This document shows, piece after piece, positions 8,574-17,687 of a DNA stretch of 64,000 nucleotides (position 1 is its first letter; every line of letters starts with the position of its first letter). The notes under the pieces were generated by a model, which was not told the DNA's origin, did not search any database, and saw only the letters and a program-made list of their open reading frames with translations. Source of the DNA: Ornithomonoglobus_A sp045612845 (lineage in GTDB: Bacteria > Bacillota > Clostridia > UBA1381); assembly GCA_045612845.1 (NCBI GenBank), contig JAZKZV010000025.1, positions 176,185 through 240,184 of the forward strand. Reading direction: 5' to 3'. The position numbers and the translations under genes were made by a program.

Positions 8574-9518
8574 ATGAGTAAGATAGTGTATGTGGTTATT
8601 CCGTGCTATAACGAAGAAGAAGTTTTACATGAGGCATCAAGGCAAATGTTACAACTTTTAAAGGAAATGAAGAGGAACGAACTTGTTGATAATAAAAGTC
8701 GCATAGTTTTTGTGGACGACGGTTCAAAGGATAAGACGTGGGATATTATAGACAGACTTTCAAATGATTACGAAGAAATTTGTGGTATAAAACTTGCTCA
8801 TAATGTGGGACACCAGAATGCGTTGTTTGCGGGTCTTATGAGCGTGAGGGATGAGTGTGATTGTGCAATTTCCATTGATGCTGACTTGCAGGACGATATA
8901 CGAGTAATACCCGAAATGCTCCAACATTTTAATAATGGGTGTGATGTGGTATATGGTGTGCGTAAGGAACGTAAAACCGATACGTTCTTTAAACGCACAA
9001 CCGCAGTTATGTTTTATAAGCTCATGAAAGCTATGGGCGTAAATATAGTGTTTAACCATGCGGATTACAGACTGATGAGTAAACGAGCCCTTAAGGCTTT
9101 TTCTGAGTTTGAGGAAAGAAATCTGTTCCTCAGGGGAATGGTGCCTTTAGTTGGATTTAATTCCGAGAATGTGTATTATGACAGAAAAGAGCGATTTGCG
9201 GGTGAATCGAAATATCCGCTTAAAAAAATGCTTTCATTTGCGTTTGACGGTATAACCTCGTTTAGTATAAGTCCTATAAGACTTATAAGCTCATTCGGTA
9301 TTATTGTATGTATATTTTCGTTTATTATGGCACTGTATGCATTTATACAAAAGCTTATGGGCAACACGAGTGATGGTTGGGCTTCGCTGATGGTATCAAT
9401 ATGGTTTATCGGCGGTGTTCAGCTTCTGTCAGTAGGCTTGGTTGGTGAATATATAGGCAAGATATATAAAGAGGTTAAAAGAAGACCAAGATATATAATC
9501 GAAGAATATAAGAAATAA
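8574..9518 (+). CDS. Family 2 glycosyltransferase (GtrB/DPM1-like, polyprenyl-phosphate type)
   Basis: 314 residues. GT-A fold with VVIPCYNEEEVL at the start, VDDGS (UDP-sugar binding) and SIDADLQDD (metal and acceptor site), then two C-terminal membrane helices around residues 230-290. This architecture is that of enzymes moving a sugar from a nucleotide onto undecaprenyl phosphate for wall or surface glycan decoration, such as YkcC, GtrB and CsbB. The sugar cannot be inferred. The gene ends shortly before trxB on the same strand, so both may be co-transcribed. Confidence 0.88.
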   Translation: MSKIVYVVIPCYNEEEVLHEASRQMLQLLKEMKRNELVDNKSRIVFVDDGSKDKTWDIIDRLSNDYEEICGIKLAHNVGHQNALFAGLMSVRDECDCAISIDADLQDDIRVIPEMLQHFNNGCDVVYGVRKERKTDTFFKRTTAVMFYKLMKAMGVNIVFNHADYRLMSKRALKAFSEFEERNLFLRGMVPLVGFNSENVYYDRKERFAGESKYPLKKMLSFAFDGITSFSISPIRLISSFGIIVCIFSFIMALYAFIQKLMGNTSDGWASLMVSIWFIGGVQLLSVGLVGEYIGKIYKEVKRRPRYIIEEYKK

Positions 9519-9544
9519 TTAAAATGCAGAAAGGCTGTATAAAT

Positions 9545-10477
9545 ATGTATGATATAATTATAATAGGTGCAGGACCTGCGGGTCTTAGTGCGGCAATATA
9601 TGCGCAAAGAGCTAATATGAAGACGCTTGTCATAGAGAAATTATCAAGCGGTGGTCAAATTATGAAGACCAGTGAAGTGGATAATTATCCGGGATTTTAT
9701 AATGTACCGTCAGGTAATGAGCTTAGCGAGGCATTCTTAAAGCATGCACAGAAATTCGGTACAACTATTGTATCCGAAAGCGTTAAATCGATAGAAAATG
9801 CACCGTATGATGTCAAGGTGGTTCATACAAAACGCCATACCTATATGACAAAAACAATTATATTTGCAATGGGTGCAAATCCTAAAAAGCTTGGTGTTGA
9901 CGGAGAAATGGAGCTTGGCGGAAGTGGTGTGTCATATTGTGCGCATTGCGACGGTGCATTCTTTAAAGGTAAGGATGTTGCGGTAATAGGTGGCGGTAAT
10001 ACTGCCTGTGAGGATGCAATATATTTATCTAAGCTGTGTAACCGTGTCTATCTTATAAATCGTTCCAAAAAATTCAGAGCAGCAGCGTCTATTTTAGATA
10101 ATGTTAAAAGACAGAGTAATATTATGATTATAACTGATGCTGTATGTGAGAGGTTTAATGGTGAGGGACGTCTTCATAGTATAGATATTAAAAACACCAT
10201 AACGCAGGAAAAAGCTGTTTTAAATGTAAGCGGAGCTATTGTTGCAATAGGCGTAACTCCCGACTCGAAGCTTGCAAGTGATTGCGGAGTTGAGGTTTGT
10301 GATTATGGCTTTATAAAAACAGATATTTATATGAAAACAAATATAAACGGTATTTACGCGGCGGGTGATGTAAGAACAACACCATTAAGACAAATTGTAA
10401 CTGCTGCATCAGATGGTGCGATTGCAGCAACCAGTGCAGCTTCATATGTTAATGAGCTTGGTGTAAAAACTGTTTAA
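9545..10477 (+). CDS. trxB: Thioredoxin reductase
   Basis: NADPH-dependent flavoprotein that reduces thioredoxin. FAD-binding GAGPAGLSAAIYAQRAN at the N-terminus, redox-active CAHC within SYCAHCDGAFF, NADP-binding GGGNTACEDA, and C-terminal YAAGDVR. About 310 residues, the normal length. The start at 9545 (MYDIIIIGAG) is preferred because it has AGAAAGG about 10 bases upstream; an in-frame ATG at 9524 has no ribosome site and would add seven unconserved residues. No thioredoxin gene lies nearby. Confidence 0.93.
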   Translation: MYDIIIIGAGPAGLSAAIYAQRANMKTLVIEKLSSGGQIMKTSEVDNYPGFYNVPSGNELSEAFLKHAQKFGTTIVSESVKSIENAPYDVKVVHTKRHTYMTKTIIFAMGANPKKLGVDGEMELGGSGVSYCAHCDGAFFKGKDVAVIGGGNTACEDAIYLSKLCNRVYLINRSKKFRAAASILDNVKRQSNIMIITDAVCERFNGEGRLHSIDIKNTITQEKAVLNVSGAIVAIGVTPDSKLASDCGVEVCDYGFIKTDIYMKTNINGIYAAGDVRTTPLRQIVTAASDGAIAATSAASYVNELGVKTV

Positions 10478-10566
10478 AATTCCCAATACAAAGCTATTGC
10501 GTTTATTGTAGTTAGATGTTATAATTACTTATGTTTGATAAATATACACGAGAGGCGGGTGCATAT

Positions 10567-11370
10567 ATGAAAGATAAAATAAGTCTTTACGGATTTAATA
10601 ATCTTACAAAAACACTTAGTTTTAATATTTACGACGTTTGCTACGCAAAAGGTGAGCGTGAGCAAAAGGATTACATTGCATATATAGATGAACAATACAA
10701 CAGTGATCGTTTGACAGGTATTCTTACAAAGGTTACCGAAATGATTGGTGCTACGGTTTTAAATATATCAAAGCAGGACTATGAGCCCCAGGGTGCTTCA
10801 GTTAATATTCTTATTGCCGAAAAGGACCTTGATGATGATAAAATTGATGTATCATGCAATAAGGGTGTTCTATCACCTCAGACGGTGCATGCACATCTTG
10901 ATAAGAGCCATGTAACTGTACATACATTCCCGGAATATCATCCCGATAATTCAATATCGACATTCCGTGTCGATATTGATGTATCAACCTGCGGTACAAT
11001 TTCGCCGCTTAATGCGTTGGACTTTCTTATAAGCAGCTTTGATTCGGATATTATTACAATAGACTATCGTGTAAGAGGATTTACAAGAGATGTTGAGGGT
11101 AAGAAATATTTTATTGACCACGACATAAAATCCATTCAGGACTATATAAATGATGAAACACTTACTAAGTATGACGCTATTGATGTAAATGTATATCAGT
11201 CAAATATTTTCCATACGAAAATGCTTATAAAGGATATCGAACTGCAAAACTATCTCTTTAATAAGGATGTATACGAAATTCCGCCCAAAAGACGTCTTAT
11301 GATAACAGATAGTCTAAGACAGGAAATGATAGAAATTTTCAGCGGACAGAATGTATATTCTAAAAAATGA
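10567..11370 (+). CDS. speD: S-adenosylmethionine decarboxylase proenzyme, E. coli-type
   Basis: Makes decarboxylated SAM, the aminopropyl donor for SpeE. About 267 residues, the long class 1A (E. coli) form rather than the ~125-residue Bacillus/Thermotoga form. It tracks E. coli SpeD closely: LYGFNNLTKTLSFNIYDVCYA, QDYEPQGASV, CGTISPLNALDFLI, TIDYRVRGFTRD. The self-cleavage site is intact (HLDKSHVTVHTFPE; the Ser becomes the pyruvoyl group). The ATG at 10567 matches the E. coli N-terminus; the earlier ATG at 10531 lacks a ribosome site. First gene of the polyamine operon; it overlaps speA by 4 bases (ATGA). Confidence 0.93.
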   Translation: MKDKISLYGFNNLTKTLSFNIYDVCYAKGEREQKDYIAYIDEQYNSDRLTGILTKVTEMIGATVLNISKQDYEPQGASVNILIAEKDLDDDKIDVSCNKGVLSPQTVHAHLDKSHVTVHTFPEYHPDNSISTFRVDIDVSTCGTISPLNALDFLISSFDSDIITIDYRVRGFTRDVEGKKYFIDHDIKSIQDYINDETLTKYDAIDVNVYQSNIFHTKMLIKDIELQNYLFNKDVYEIPPKRRLMITDSLRQEMIEIFSGQNVYSKK

Positions 11371-12815
11371 AGAGATTAAGTCAGAGAAATGCGCCAATAT
11401 ATGAGGCGCTTATAGAGCATACAAAAAACAGAGTAGTAAGAATGGATGTTCCCGGGCATAAGGGCGGCAGGGGTAACAAAGAGCTACGCGATTTTTTGGG
11501 TGAACAGTGCCTTAATATTGATGTAAACTCAATGAAAGCACTCGACAATCTTTGCCATCCTGTAAGTGTTATACGAGATGCAGAGCGTCTTGCGGCACAA
11601 GCCTGTAATGCAGAACATGCATTTTTAATTGTAAATGGTAATACATTCGCTGTACAGGTTATGATAATGTCGGTATGTAAAGCGGGCGAAAAGATAATTA
11701 TGCCGCGTAACGTACACAGAAGTGCCATAAATGCTCTTGTAATATGCGGTGCAGTGCCGGTTTATGTAAATCCCGGAATAAGCCGCGAGCTTGGTATACC
11801 TTTGGGAATGTCTGTTGAAGATGTAGAAAAAGCAATAAAAGAAAATCCTGATGCTAAGGCGGTATTGGTAAATAACCCTACATACTATGGAATATGCTCG
11901 GATTTAAGAAGGATAGTATCTCTTGCGCATAAGCATGGTATGAAGGTTATCGTTGACGAGGCGCATGGTACACATTTTTATTTTGGGGATAACTTGCCTG
12001 TATCTGCAATGAATGCCGGCGCAGATATGGCTGCGCTCAGTGTTCATAAAACAGGCGGCTCTTTAACACAGAGTGCTATTTTGCTTTGTGCAAAATCTAT
12101 GCAAGAGGGATATGTAAGACAGGTAATAAATCTTTCACAAACCACAAGCGGTTCGTATTTGTTATTGTCCTCTCTTGATTTAGCTCGTAAAAATCTTAGC
12201 ATAAATGGTATGCAAATGATAAGAAAAACCATAGCATATGCTGACTATGCAAGAAATGAAATAAACAAGCTTGGTGGTTACTATGCATTTGGCAGAGAAA
12301 TTATAAACGGAAAAGATATTTATGATTTTGACTCTACTAAGCTATCGGTACATACACGTAACATTGGTCTTGCAGGCATAGAGGTTTATGATATTTTACG
12401 TGATGAATATGATATACAAATAGAATTTGGCGATATTGGCAATATTCTTGCAATATTAAGTGCAGGGGACAGAGCGCTTGATATAGAACGTCTTATTTCC
12501 TCGCTTTCCGATATAAAGCGTATATATGAAAAGGATAAGGCAGGAATGTTGGACCATGAGTACATAAATCCTCATGTAAAAATGCTCCCTCAGGAAGCTT
12601 TTTATTCGGAAAAAAAACAAATCCCCATAAAAGAAAGTGTGGGAAGTATATGCGGAGAGTTTGTTATGTGCTATCCGCCCGGAATTCCTATCCTTGCACC
12701 TGGAGAGTTAATAACATCCGAGATACTTGACTATATTTTATATGCCAAGGAAAAAGGCTGTTTTATGACAGGTACAGAGGATATGGAAATGAACTTGATA
12801 AATGTTGTTTTGTGA
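11367..12815 (+). CDS. speA: Orn/Lys/Arg decarboxylase family protein, probable arginine decarboxylase
   Basis: 482 residues, PLP-dependent fold-type I decarboxylase of the short Bacillus SpeA/YaaO type without the wing domain of the large inducible enzymes. Start region DVPGHKGGRGN, cofactor Asp/His block VIVDEAHGTHF, PLP-binding Lys in SVHKTGGSLTQ, and a C-terminal CYPPGIPILAPGE. Because speE and an agmatinase follow directly, arginine to agmatine is the most likely reaction; lysine or ornithine cannot be excluded from sequence. Its start overlaps the end of speD, showing translational coupling. Confidence 0.88.
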   Translation: MKRLSQRNAPIYEALIEHTKNRVVRMDVPGHKGGRGNKELRDFLGEQCLNIDVNSMKALDNLCHPVSVIRDAERLAAQACNAEHAFLIVNGNTFAVQVMIMSVCKAGEKIIMPRNVHRSAINALVICGAVPVYVNPGISRELGIPLGMSVEDVEKAIKENPDAKAVLVNNPTYYGICSDLRRIVSLAHKHGMKVIVDEAHGTHFYFGDNLPVSAMNAGADMAALSVHKTGGSLTQSAILLCAKSMQEGYVRQVINLSQTTSGSYLLLSSLDLARKNLSINGMQMIRKTIAYADYARNEINKLGGYYAFGREIINGKDIYDFDSTKLSVHTRNIGLAGIEVYDILRDEYDIQIEFGDIGNILAILSAGDRALDIERLISSLSDIKRIYEKDKAGMLDHEYINPHVKMLPQEAFYSEKKQIPIKESVGSICGEFVMCYPPGIPILAPGELITSEILDYILYAKEKGCFMTGTEDMEMNLINVVL

Positions 12816-12826
12816 GGTGAAACTTA

Positions 12827-13672
12827 ATGGGAATATGGTTTTCGGAGCAACACACAAAAAATCTTAAGCTTTCGGTTAAAATAAAGGAACAATTATATAG
12901 CAAAAAAAGCTATTATCAGCTCATAGAAGTTTTTGATACAGAGGAATTCGGCAGAATGCTTGTTCTTGATGAATGTGTTATGATAACCGAAAAAGATGAG
13001 TTTATGTATCACGAAATGATTACCCACGTGCCAATGGCAGTTAATCCTGATACTAAAAATGTTCTCATAATAGGCGGCGGCGACGGTGGTGTTGTAAGAG
13101 AGCTTTTGAGATACGAAACTATAGAGCATATAGATATGGTAGAAATTGATAGTGAGGTTGTTGATGTTTGTTGCAAATATATACCCCAGACTGCCAATAT
13201 GCTTGATGATGCGCGTCTTAGTATACATTACGAGGATGGACTTGCATTTGTCAGAAAAACAAAGAACACATACGACCTCATAATTGTAGATTCTACAGAC
13301 CCATTCGGACCGGGTGAGGGGTTGTTTACGAGAGAGTTTTACGGAAATTGCTACAAGGCACTTTCGGATAATGGAATACTGATAAATCAGCACGAATCAA
13401 CTTTTTACGATGAATATGCCCAGGCATTTAAAAATACACATAAAAAGCTATCAAAAGTATTCCCAAATGCTTCGGTATACAGTTTCCAGATGCCTACGTA
13501 TCCGTCGGGAGTCTGGTATTTTGGCTTTGCATCAAAGGGTATTGACCCTGTAAAAGACCTTAATGAAGATGTGTGGAACAATTTAGGAATAAAAACAAGA
13601 TACTACAATACTGATATTCATAAAGCGGCATTTGTCTTGCCGAATTATGTAAAGGAGTTATTAGATGAATAA
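12827..13672 (+). CDS. speE: Spermidine synthase
   Basis: 281 residues. Transfers the aminopropyl group from decarboxylated SAM (made by the upstream speD) to putrescine. Motifs: IGGGDGGVVRELLRY (nucleotide site), the acidic residues in VEIDSEVV, and IVDSTDPFGPGEGLF with the catalytic Asp. N-terminal beta domain followed by a Rossmann methyltransferase fold, normal length. Ribosome site GAGGTGAAA. It overlaps the agmatinase start by 8 bases. Confidence 0.93.
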   Translation: MGIWFSEQHTKNLKLSVKIKEQLYSKKSYYQLIEVFDTEEFGRMLVLDECVMITEKDEFMYHEMITHVPMAVNPDTKNVLIIGGGDGGVVRELLRYETIEHIDMVEIDSEVVDVCCKYIPQTANMLDDARLSIHYEDGLAFVRKTKNTYDLIIVDSTDPFGPGEGLFTREFYGNCYKALSDNGILINQHESTFYDEYAQAFKNTHKKLSKVFPNASVYSFQMPTYPSGVWYFGFASKGIDPVKDLNEDVWNNLGIKTRYYNTDIHKAAFVLPNYVKELLDE

Positions 13673-14513
13673 AAACATTTTCACCTTTATTGGTTGTGAT
13701 AACGAGTATAACGAAAGCAAAATAGCAATTTTTGGTGCGCCGTTCGACTCTACGACATCATTCAGACCAGGTACAAGATTTGCATCATCAGCAATGCGCA
13801 ACGAAAGCTTTGGTATAGAAACATACAGTCCGTATCTTGATAAAGATTTAGAGGATATTTGTGTGTTTGACTGCGGTGATTTGGAGTTGCGGTTTGGCTC
13901 GCCTGAGAGTGCACTTTCTGACATCGGGGACTTAACAAAAAAAATTATAGATGATAATAAAATACCATGTATGATAGGTGGCGAACACCTTGTAACCCTT
14001 GGTGCGTTTAAGGCAGTGTACGAAAAATATAAAGATGTATATATTCTGCATCTTGATGCTCATGCTGATTTAAGAGATGAATATCTTGGACAGAAACTAT
14101 CTCATGCATGTGTAATAAGACGTTGTTATGACCTTGTAGGTGATGATAGAATTTATCAATTCGGAATAAGGAGCGGCGACAAAAAGGAATTTGAATTTGC
14201 AAAGGACCATGTAATACAAAATAAATTTAACTTAGATGGTTTTAACAAGGTAATTAAAAAGCTTAAAGGTAAAAAAGTGTATTTCACACTTGACCTTGAT
14301 GTTTTAGACCCATCCGTATTTCCCGGCACCGGTACACCCGAAGCAGGGGGAATAAGCTTTAATGAGCTTTTGGATGCTATCCATTCTTTAAATGAGTTGG
14401 ATATTGTGGGATGCGATATAAATGAACTTTCGCCGCATTATGATACAAGCGGTGCTTCTACTGCGGTTGCATGTAAATTATTACGTGAATTGCTGCTGAC
14501 GATATATCGTTAA
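13665..14513 (+). CDS. speB: Agmatinase
   Basis: 282-residue ureohydrolase. The metal ligands are visible: GGEHLVTLG, LHLDAHADLRD and LDLDVLDPSVFPGTGTPE. The family includes agmatinase, arginase and formiminoglutamase; position after speA and speE makes agmatine to putrescine plus urea the best reading. Last gene of the operon; a strong hairpin terminator follows. Confidence 0.9.
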   Translation: MNKNIFTFIGCDNEYNESKIAIFGAPFDSTTSFRPGTRFASSAMRNESFGIETYSPYLDKDLEDICVFDCGDLELRFGSPESALSDIGDLTKKIIDDNKIPCMIGGEHLVTLGAFKAVYEKYKDVYILHLDAHADLRDEYLGQKLSHACVIRRCYDLVGDDRIYQFGIRSGDKKEFEFAKDHVIQNKFNLDGFNKVIKKLKGKKVYFTLDLDVLDPSVFPGTGTPEAGGISFNELLDAIHSLNELDIVGCDINELSPHYDTSGASTAVACKLLRELLLTIYR

Positions 14514-14524
14514 ATGTAACAATA

Positions 14525-14560
14525 CAACAAGCCTCGCTTTTATGGTGAGGCTTGTTTTGT
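14525..14560 (+). terminator. Terminator of the polyamine operon
   Basis: ACAAGCCTC (14527-14535) and GAGGCTTGT (14547-14555) form a 9-bp stem, followed by TTTGTTTT. Confidence 0.8.
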
Positions 14561-14561
14561 T

Positions 14562-14753
14562 TTATGAATATTGCGTGTTCGTAAATTTTTTAATGTCGTT
14601 ATAGACACTTATGGAAAGTTTTGTAACAAAATCGTTACAGAGTGATTTGTTTCGCATAATTAACAAATCAGTTGTAATATTTAAAATAAACCGCTTGAAA
14701 TCAATAATAAAAGCAGATATTAAGAGTTTAAAAGATTTTTTTATTTTTTTCAT
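14562..14753 (-). CDS. Possible small basic protein of unknown function (63 aa)
   Basis: Lies in the 530-base gap between speB and nrdD. ATG with a good GAAAGGA ribosome site 7 bases upstream. The product is Lys/Ile/Leu-rich with no motif I recognise; the first 20 residues (KKIKKSFKLLISAFIID) could be an amphipathic helix. The ribosome site is the only positive evidence. It could also be chance in AT-rich DNA. Apart from this ORF, the speB terminator and the nrdD control region (14941-15046), I see nothing in the gap. Confidence 0.35.
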   Translation of the reverse strand: MKKIKKSFKLLISAFIIDFKRFILNITTDLLIMRNKSLCNDFVTKLSISVYNDIKKFTNTQYS

Positions 14754-14940
14754 TTATGGTTCCTTTCGGATGTAGTGTAATTTTAAGAAAACATACAAAA
14801 ATGCTTGATATATAATATGTTTATCACAAACTGATATAAAGATACAAGGTAAAGTTTTACATAGATAAAGTAAAAATATTTATGTAACATAACTGTAAAA
14901 AATGAAAGAAATATGTAATTGATAATAAATGGTTATGTAA

Positions 14941-14969
14941 TTGATTTTTGGTATATATTGTGTTAAAAT
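14941..14969 (+). promoter_or_regulatory. Promoter of the nrdD-nrdG-dUTPase operon
   Basis: TTGATT (14941-14946), 17-base spacer, TAAAAT (14964-14969). NrdR-like boxes overlap and follow it. Confidence 0.7.
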
Positions 14970-15006
14970 ACAAAATACAGGATATAAACCACAATATATT
15001 GTGGTT
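14946..15006 (+). promoter_or_regulatory. Tandem NrdR-like boxes
   Basis: Box 2 is a perfect 20-base palindrome at 14987-15006 (AACCACAATATATTGTGGTT), close to the known NrdR consensus. Box 1 at 14946-14965 shares the ten bases ATATATTGTG in the same register and sits between -35 and -10. The centres are 41 bases apart, about four helical turns. NrdR is the ATP/dATP-sensing repressor of ribonucleotide reductase genes; repression by dATP is the expected regulation. Confidence 0.75.
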
Positions 15007-15046
15007 GTGAAATAAATGAGAATGCCCAAAAAAGGAGTGATAGGTT

Positions 15047-17164
15047 ATGATGATTATAAAAAAAGACAACACCATAGAGGCGTTTAACGTTCAAAAGGTA
15101 GTTGCCGCGGTTAACAAATCAGCTTTTCGTGCATTGGTTAAATTTACAGAGGAAGAAACCGAATTTATATGCAGATTCGTTACAGAAGAAGCAGAGAAGA
15201 TGGATAAAGAGTATATACGAATTGCAGAGATGCACAATATTGTTGAGGGTGCATTGGAAAGAGTTAATCCTAAGGTTGCAAAAAGTTACCGCGATTATCG
15301 AAACTATAAGCAAGACTTTGTTCAGATGCTTGATGAAGTTTATAAAAAGAGTCAGTCTATAATGTATATAGGCGATAAAGAGAACTCAAATACAGATAGT
15401 GCGCTTGTATCTACAAAGAGAAGTCTTATCTTTAATCAGTTAAATAAGGAATTATATAAGAAATTTTTCTTAACAACAGAAGAACTTCAGGCTTGTCGTG
15501 ATGGATATATCTATATTCATGATATGTCTGCAAGACGTGATACTATGAACTGTTGTCTGTTCGACGTGGAAAATGTGTTAAGAGGCGGCTTTGAGATGGG
15601 TAACTTGTGGTACAATGAGCCAAAGTCTCTTGACGTTGCATTCGACGTTATAGGTGATATTGTGCTTTCTGCAGCAAGTCAGCAGTATGGTGGCTTCACA
15701 GTTCCGTCAGCTGACCTTATACTTGAACCATATGCAGAAAAGTCATATAAGAGAAATGTAGAAAAATACCTCAAGCTTGGTTTGGACGAAAAGAAATCTG
15801 CAAAGATTGCACTTCGTGATGTTCAGACAGAATTTGAACAGGGTTTCCAGGGATGGGAGTATAAATTCAATTCCGTATCATCATCAAGAGGCGACTATCC
15901 GTTTATAACTGTTACTATAGGTACAGGTACAGGCAGATTTGCTAAAATGGCATCTAAGGCAATGCTAAAGGTAAGAATGAACGGACAAGGTAAAAAAGGA
16001 CATAAAAAACCTGTATTGTTCCCTAAAATTGTTTTCTTGTACGACGAAAATCTTCATGGTGAGGGTAAAGCTCTCGAAGATGTATTTGAGGCAGGTATTG
16101 AGTGTTCATCAAAGACAATGTACCCAGACTGGCTAAGTCTTACAGGTGAGGGATACGTTCCGTCTATGTACAAAAAATACGGAAGAATTATATCTCCAAT
16201 GGGATGTCGTGCATTCCTTTCACCATGGTTTGAAAGAGGTGGAATGACACCTGCGGATGATGATGATAAGCCGGTATTTGTTGGAAGATGGAATATAGGT
16301 GCTGTTTCGTTACACTTGCCGATGATTCTTGCAAAAGCAAGACAAGAGTCAAAGGATTTTTATGAGGTTTTGGATTATTATTTAAATCTTATACGTAATC
16401 TTCATATAAGAACATACGATTATCTTGGCGAAATGCGTGCATCAACAAATCCGCTTGCATACTGCGAGGGTGGTTTCTATGGCGGAAAATTAGGCTTGCA
16501 CGATAAAATTAAGCCTATAATGCATACCGCTACAGCTTCGTTTGGTATAACTGCACTAAACGAATTGCAACAGCTATATAATAAAAAATCAATAGCAGAA
16601 GATGGTCAGTTTGCTTTAGAGGTTCTTAATTATATAAATAAGAAGGTTGATGAGTTCAAAAAAGAGGATGGCAATCTGTATGCAATATATGGTACACCTG
16701 CAGAATCTCTTTGCGGACTTCAGGTAAAACAATTCAGAGCTAAATATGGTGTTGTTGAAAATGTTTCTGACAGAGAATATGTATCAAATAGCTTCCATTG
16801 TCATGTCAGCGAAGAAATTACACCAATTCAAAAGCAGAATTTAGAGGGACGTTTCTGGAATTTATCAAATGGTGGTAAAATACAATACGTAAAATACCCC
16901 ATAAGCTATAACAAAGAAGCAATAAAAACACTTATAAGAAGAGCTATGCAGCTTGGATATTATGAGGGTGTAAATCTGTCATTGGCTTATTGTGATGATT
17001 GCGGATATGAAGAGCTTGAAATGGATGTATGTCCAAAGTGCGGTTCGAGCAATCTTACAAAAATTGACAGAATGAACGGATATCTCTCATACTCAAGAGT
17101 AAAAGGCGATACAAGATTGAACGAAGCTAAAATGGCAGAAATCAAAGAAAGGGTTAGTATGTAA
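15047..17164 (+). CDS. nrdD: Anaerobic (class III) ribonucleoside-triphosphate reductase
   Basis: 705 residues. Reduces NTPs to dNTPs using a glycyl radical; works only without oxygen. N-terminal ATP-cone (residues ~1-95) for allosteric control; central barrel with NSVSSSRGDYPF and SPMGCRAFLSPW; C-terminal zinc site CDDCGY...CPKCGSSN; glycyl radical loop NGYLSYSRVKGDTRLN near residue 680. The start has AAAGGAGTG upstream; ATG at 15047 and 15050 are both possible. Followed after 2 bases by its activase nrdG. Likely repressed by NrdR. Confidence 0.95.
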   Translation: MMIIKKDNTIEAFNVQKVVAAVNKSAFRALVKFTEEETEFICRFVTEEAEKMDKEYIRIAEMHNIVEGALERVNPKVAKSYRDYRNYKQDFVQMLDEVYKKSQSIMYIGDKENSNTDSALVSTKRSLIFNQLNKELYKKFFLTTEELQACRDGYIYIHDMSARRDTMNCCLFDVENVLRGGFEMGNLWYNEPKSLDVAFDVIGDIVLSAASQQYGGFTVPSADLILEPYAEKSYKRNVEKYLKLGLDEKKSAKIALRDVQTEFEQGFQGWEYKFNSVSSSRGDYPFITVTIGTGTGRFAKMASKAMLKVRMNGQGKKGHKKPVLFPKIVFLYDENLHGEGKALEDVFEAGIECSSKTMYPDWLSLTGEGYVPSMYKKYGRIISPMGCRAFLSPWFERGGMTPADDDDKPVFVGRWNIGAVSLHLPMILAKARQESKDFYEVLDYYLNLIRNLHIRTYDYLGEMRASTNPLAYCEGGFYGGKLGLHDKIKPIMHTATASFGITALNELQQLYNKKSIAEDGQFALEVLNYINKKVDEFKKEDGNLYAIYGTPAESLCGLQVKQFRAKYGVVENVSDREYVSNSFHCHVSEEITPIQKQNLEGRFWNLSNGGKIQYVKYPISYNKEAIKTLIRRAMQLGYYEGVNLSLAYCDDCGYEELEMDVCPKCGSSNLTKIDRMNGYLSYSRVKGDTRLNEAKMAEIKERVSM

Positions 17165-17166
17165 TA

Positions 17167-17658
17167 ATGCGTTATCATAATATTACAAAGGACGATATGC
17201 TAAATGGCGACGGACTCAGAGTTGTTTTATGGGTTGCCGGTTGTGAGCATGGTTGCAAGGGCTGTCAGAATCCTGTTACATGGGATGTAAACGGTGGACT
17301 TGAGTTTGATGAAAATGCAAAAAAAGAGATATTTGAAGAACTCGAAAAAGACTATGTTTCGGGTGTTACCATAAGCGGCGGAGACCCCTTGCACTGCAAA
17401 AACAGACGCGATGTTGGCGAACTTATAGATGAAGTTTCAAAAAAATACCCCAATAAATCAATATGGCTATATACGGGTTACAAATGGGAAGACATTTGCA
17501 CACTTGATTTTATAAATAAGGTTGATGTTCTTGTTGATGATGTGTATGTAGAAGAATTAAGGGATGTTAATTTAGCATGGCGCGGCAGTGCAAATCAGAG
17601 TGTAATAGACGTAAAATTAAGTATAATCTGCGGAAAAAAAGTTTTACACTGCAAATAA
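17167..17658 (+). CDS. nrdG: Anaerobic ribonucleotide reductase activating protein
   Basis: 163-residue radical SAM enzyme that generates the glycyl radical on NrdD. The iron-sulfur motif CEHGCKGCQNP (CxxxCxxC) starts near residue 26, followed by the SAM-binding GGDPL. Normal length; begins 2 bases after the nrdD stop. Confidence 0.94.
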   Translation: MRYHNITKDDMLNGDGLRVVLWVAGCEHGCKGCQNPVTWDVNGGLEFDENAKKEIFEELEKDYVSGVTISGGDPLHCKNRRDVGELIDEVSKKYPNKSIWLYTGYKWEDICTLDFINKVDVLVDDVYVEELRDVNLAWRGSANQSVIDVKLSIICGKKVLHCK

Positions 17659-17687
17659 AAACTGTTTGAAAGGGAATGACTACAACT

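Noticed and set aside
12893..13393. 166-codon minus-strand frame opposite speE
   Set aside because: Entirely antisense to the conserved spermidine synthase; composition is that of a mirrored coding strand.
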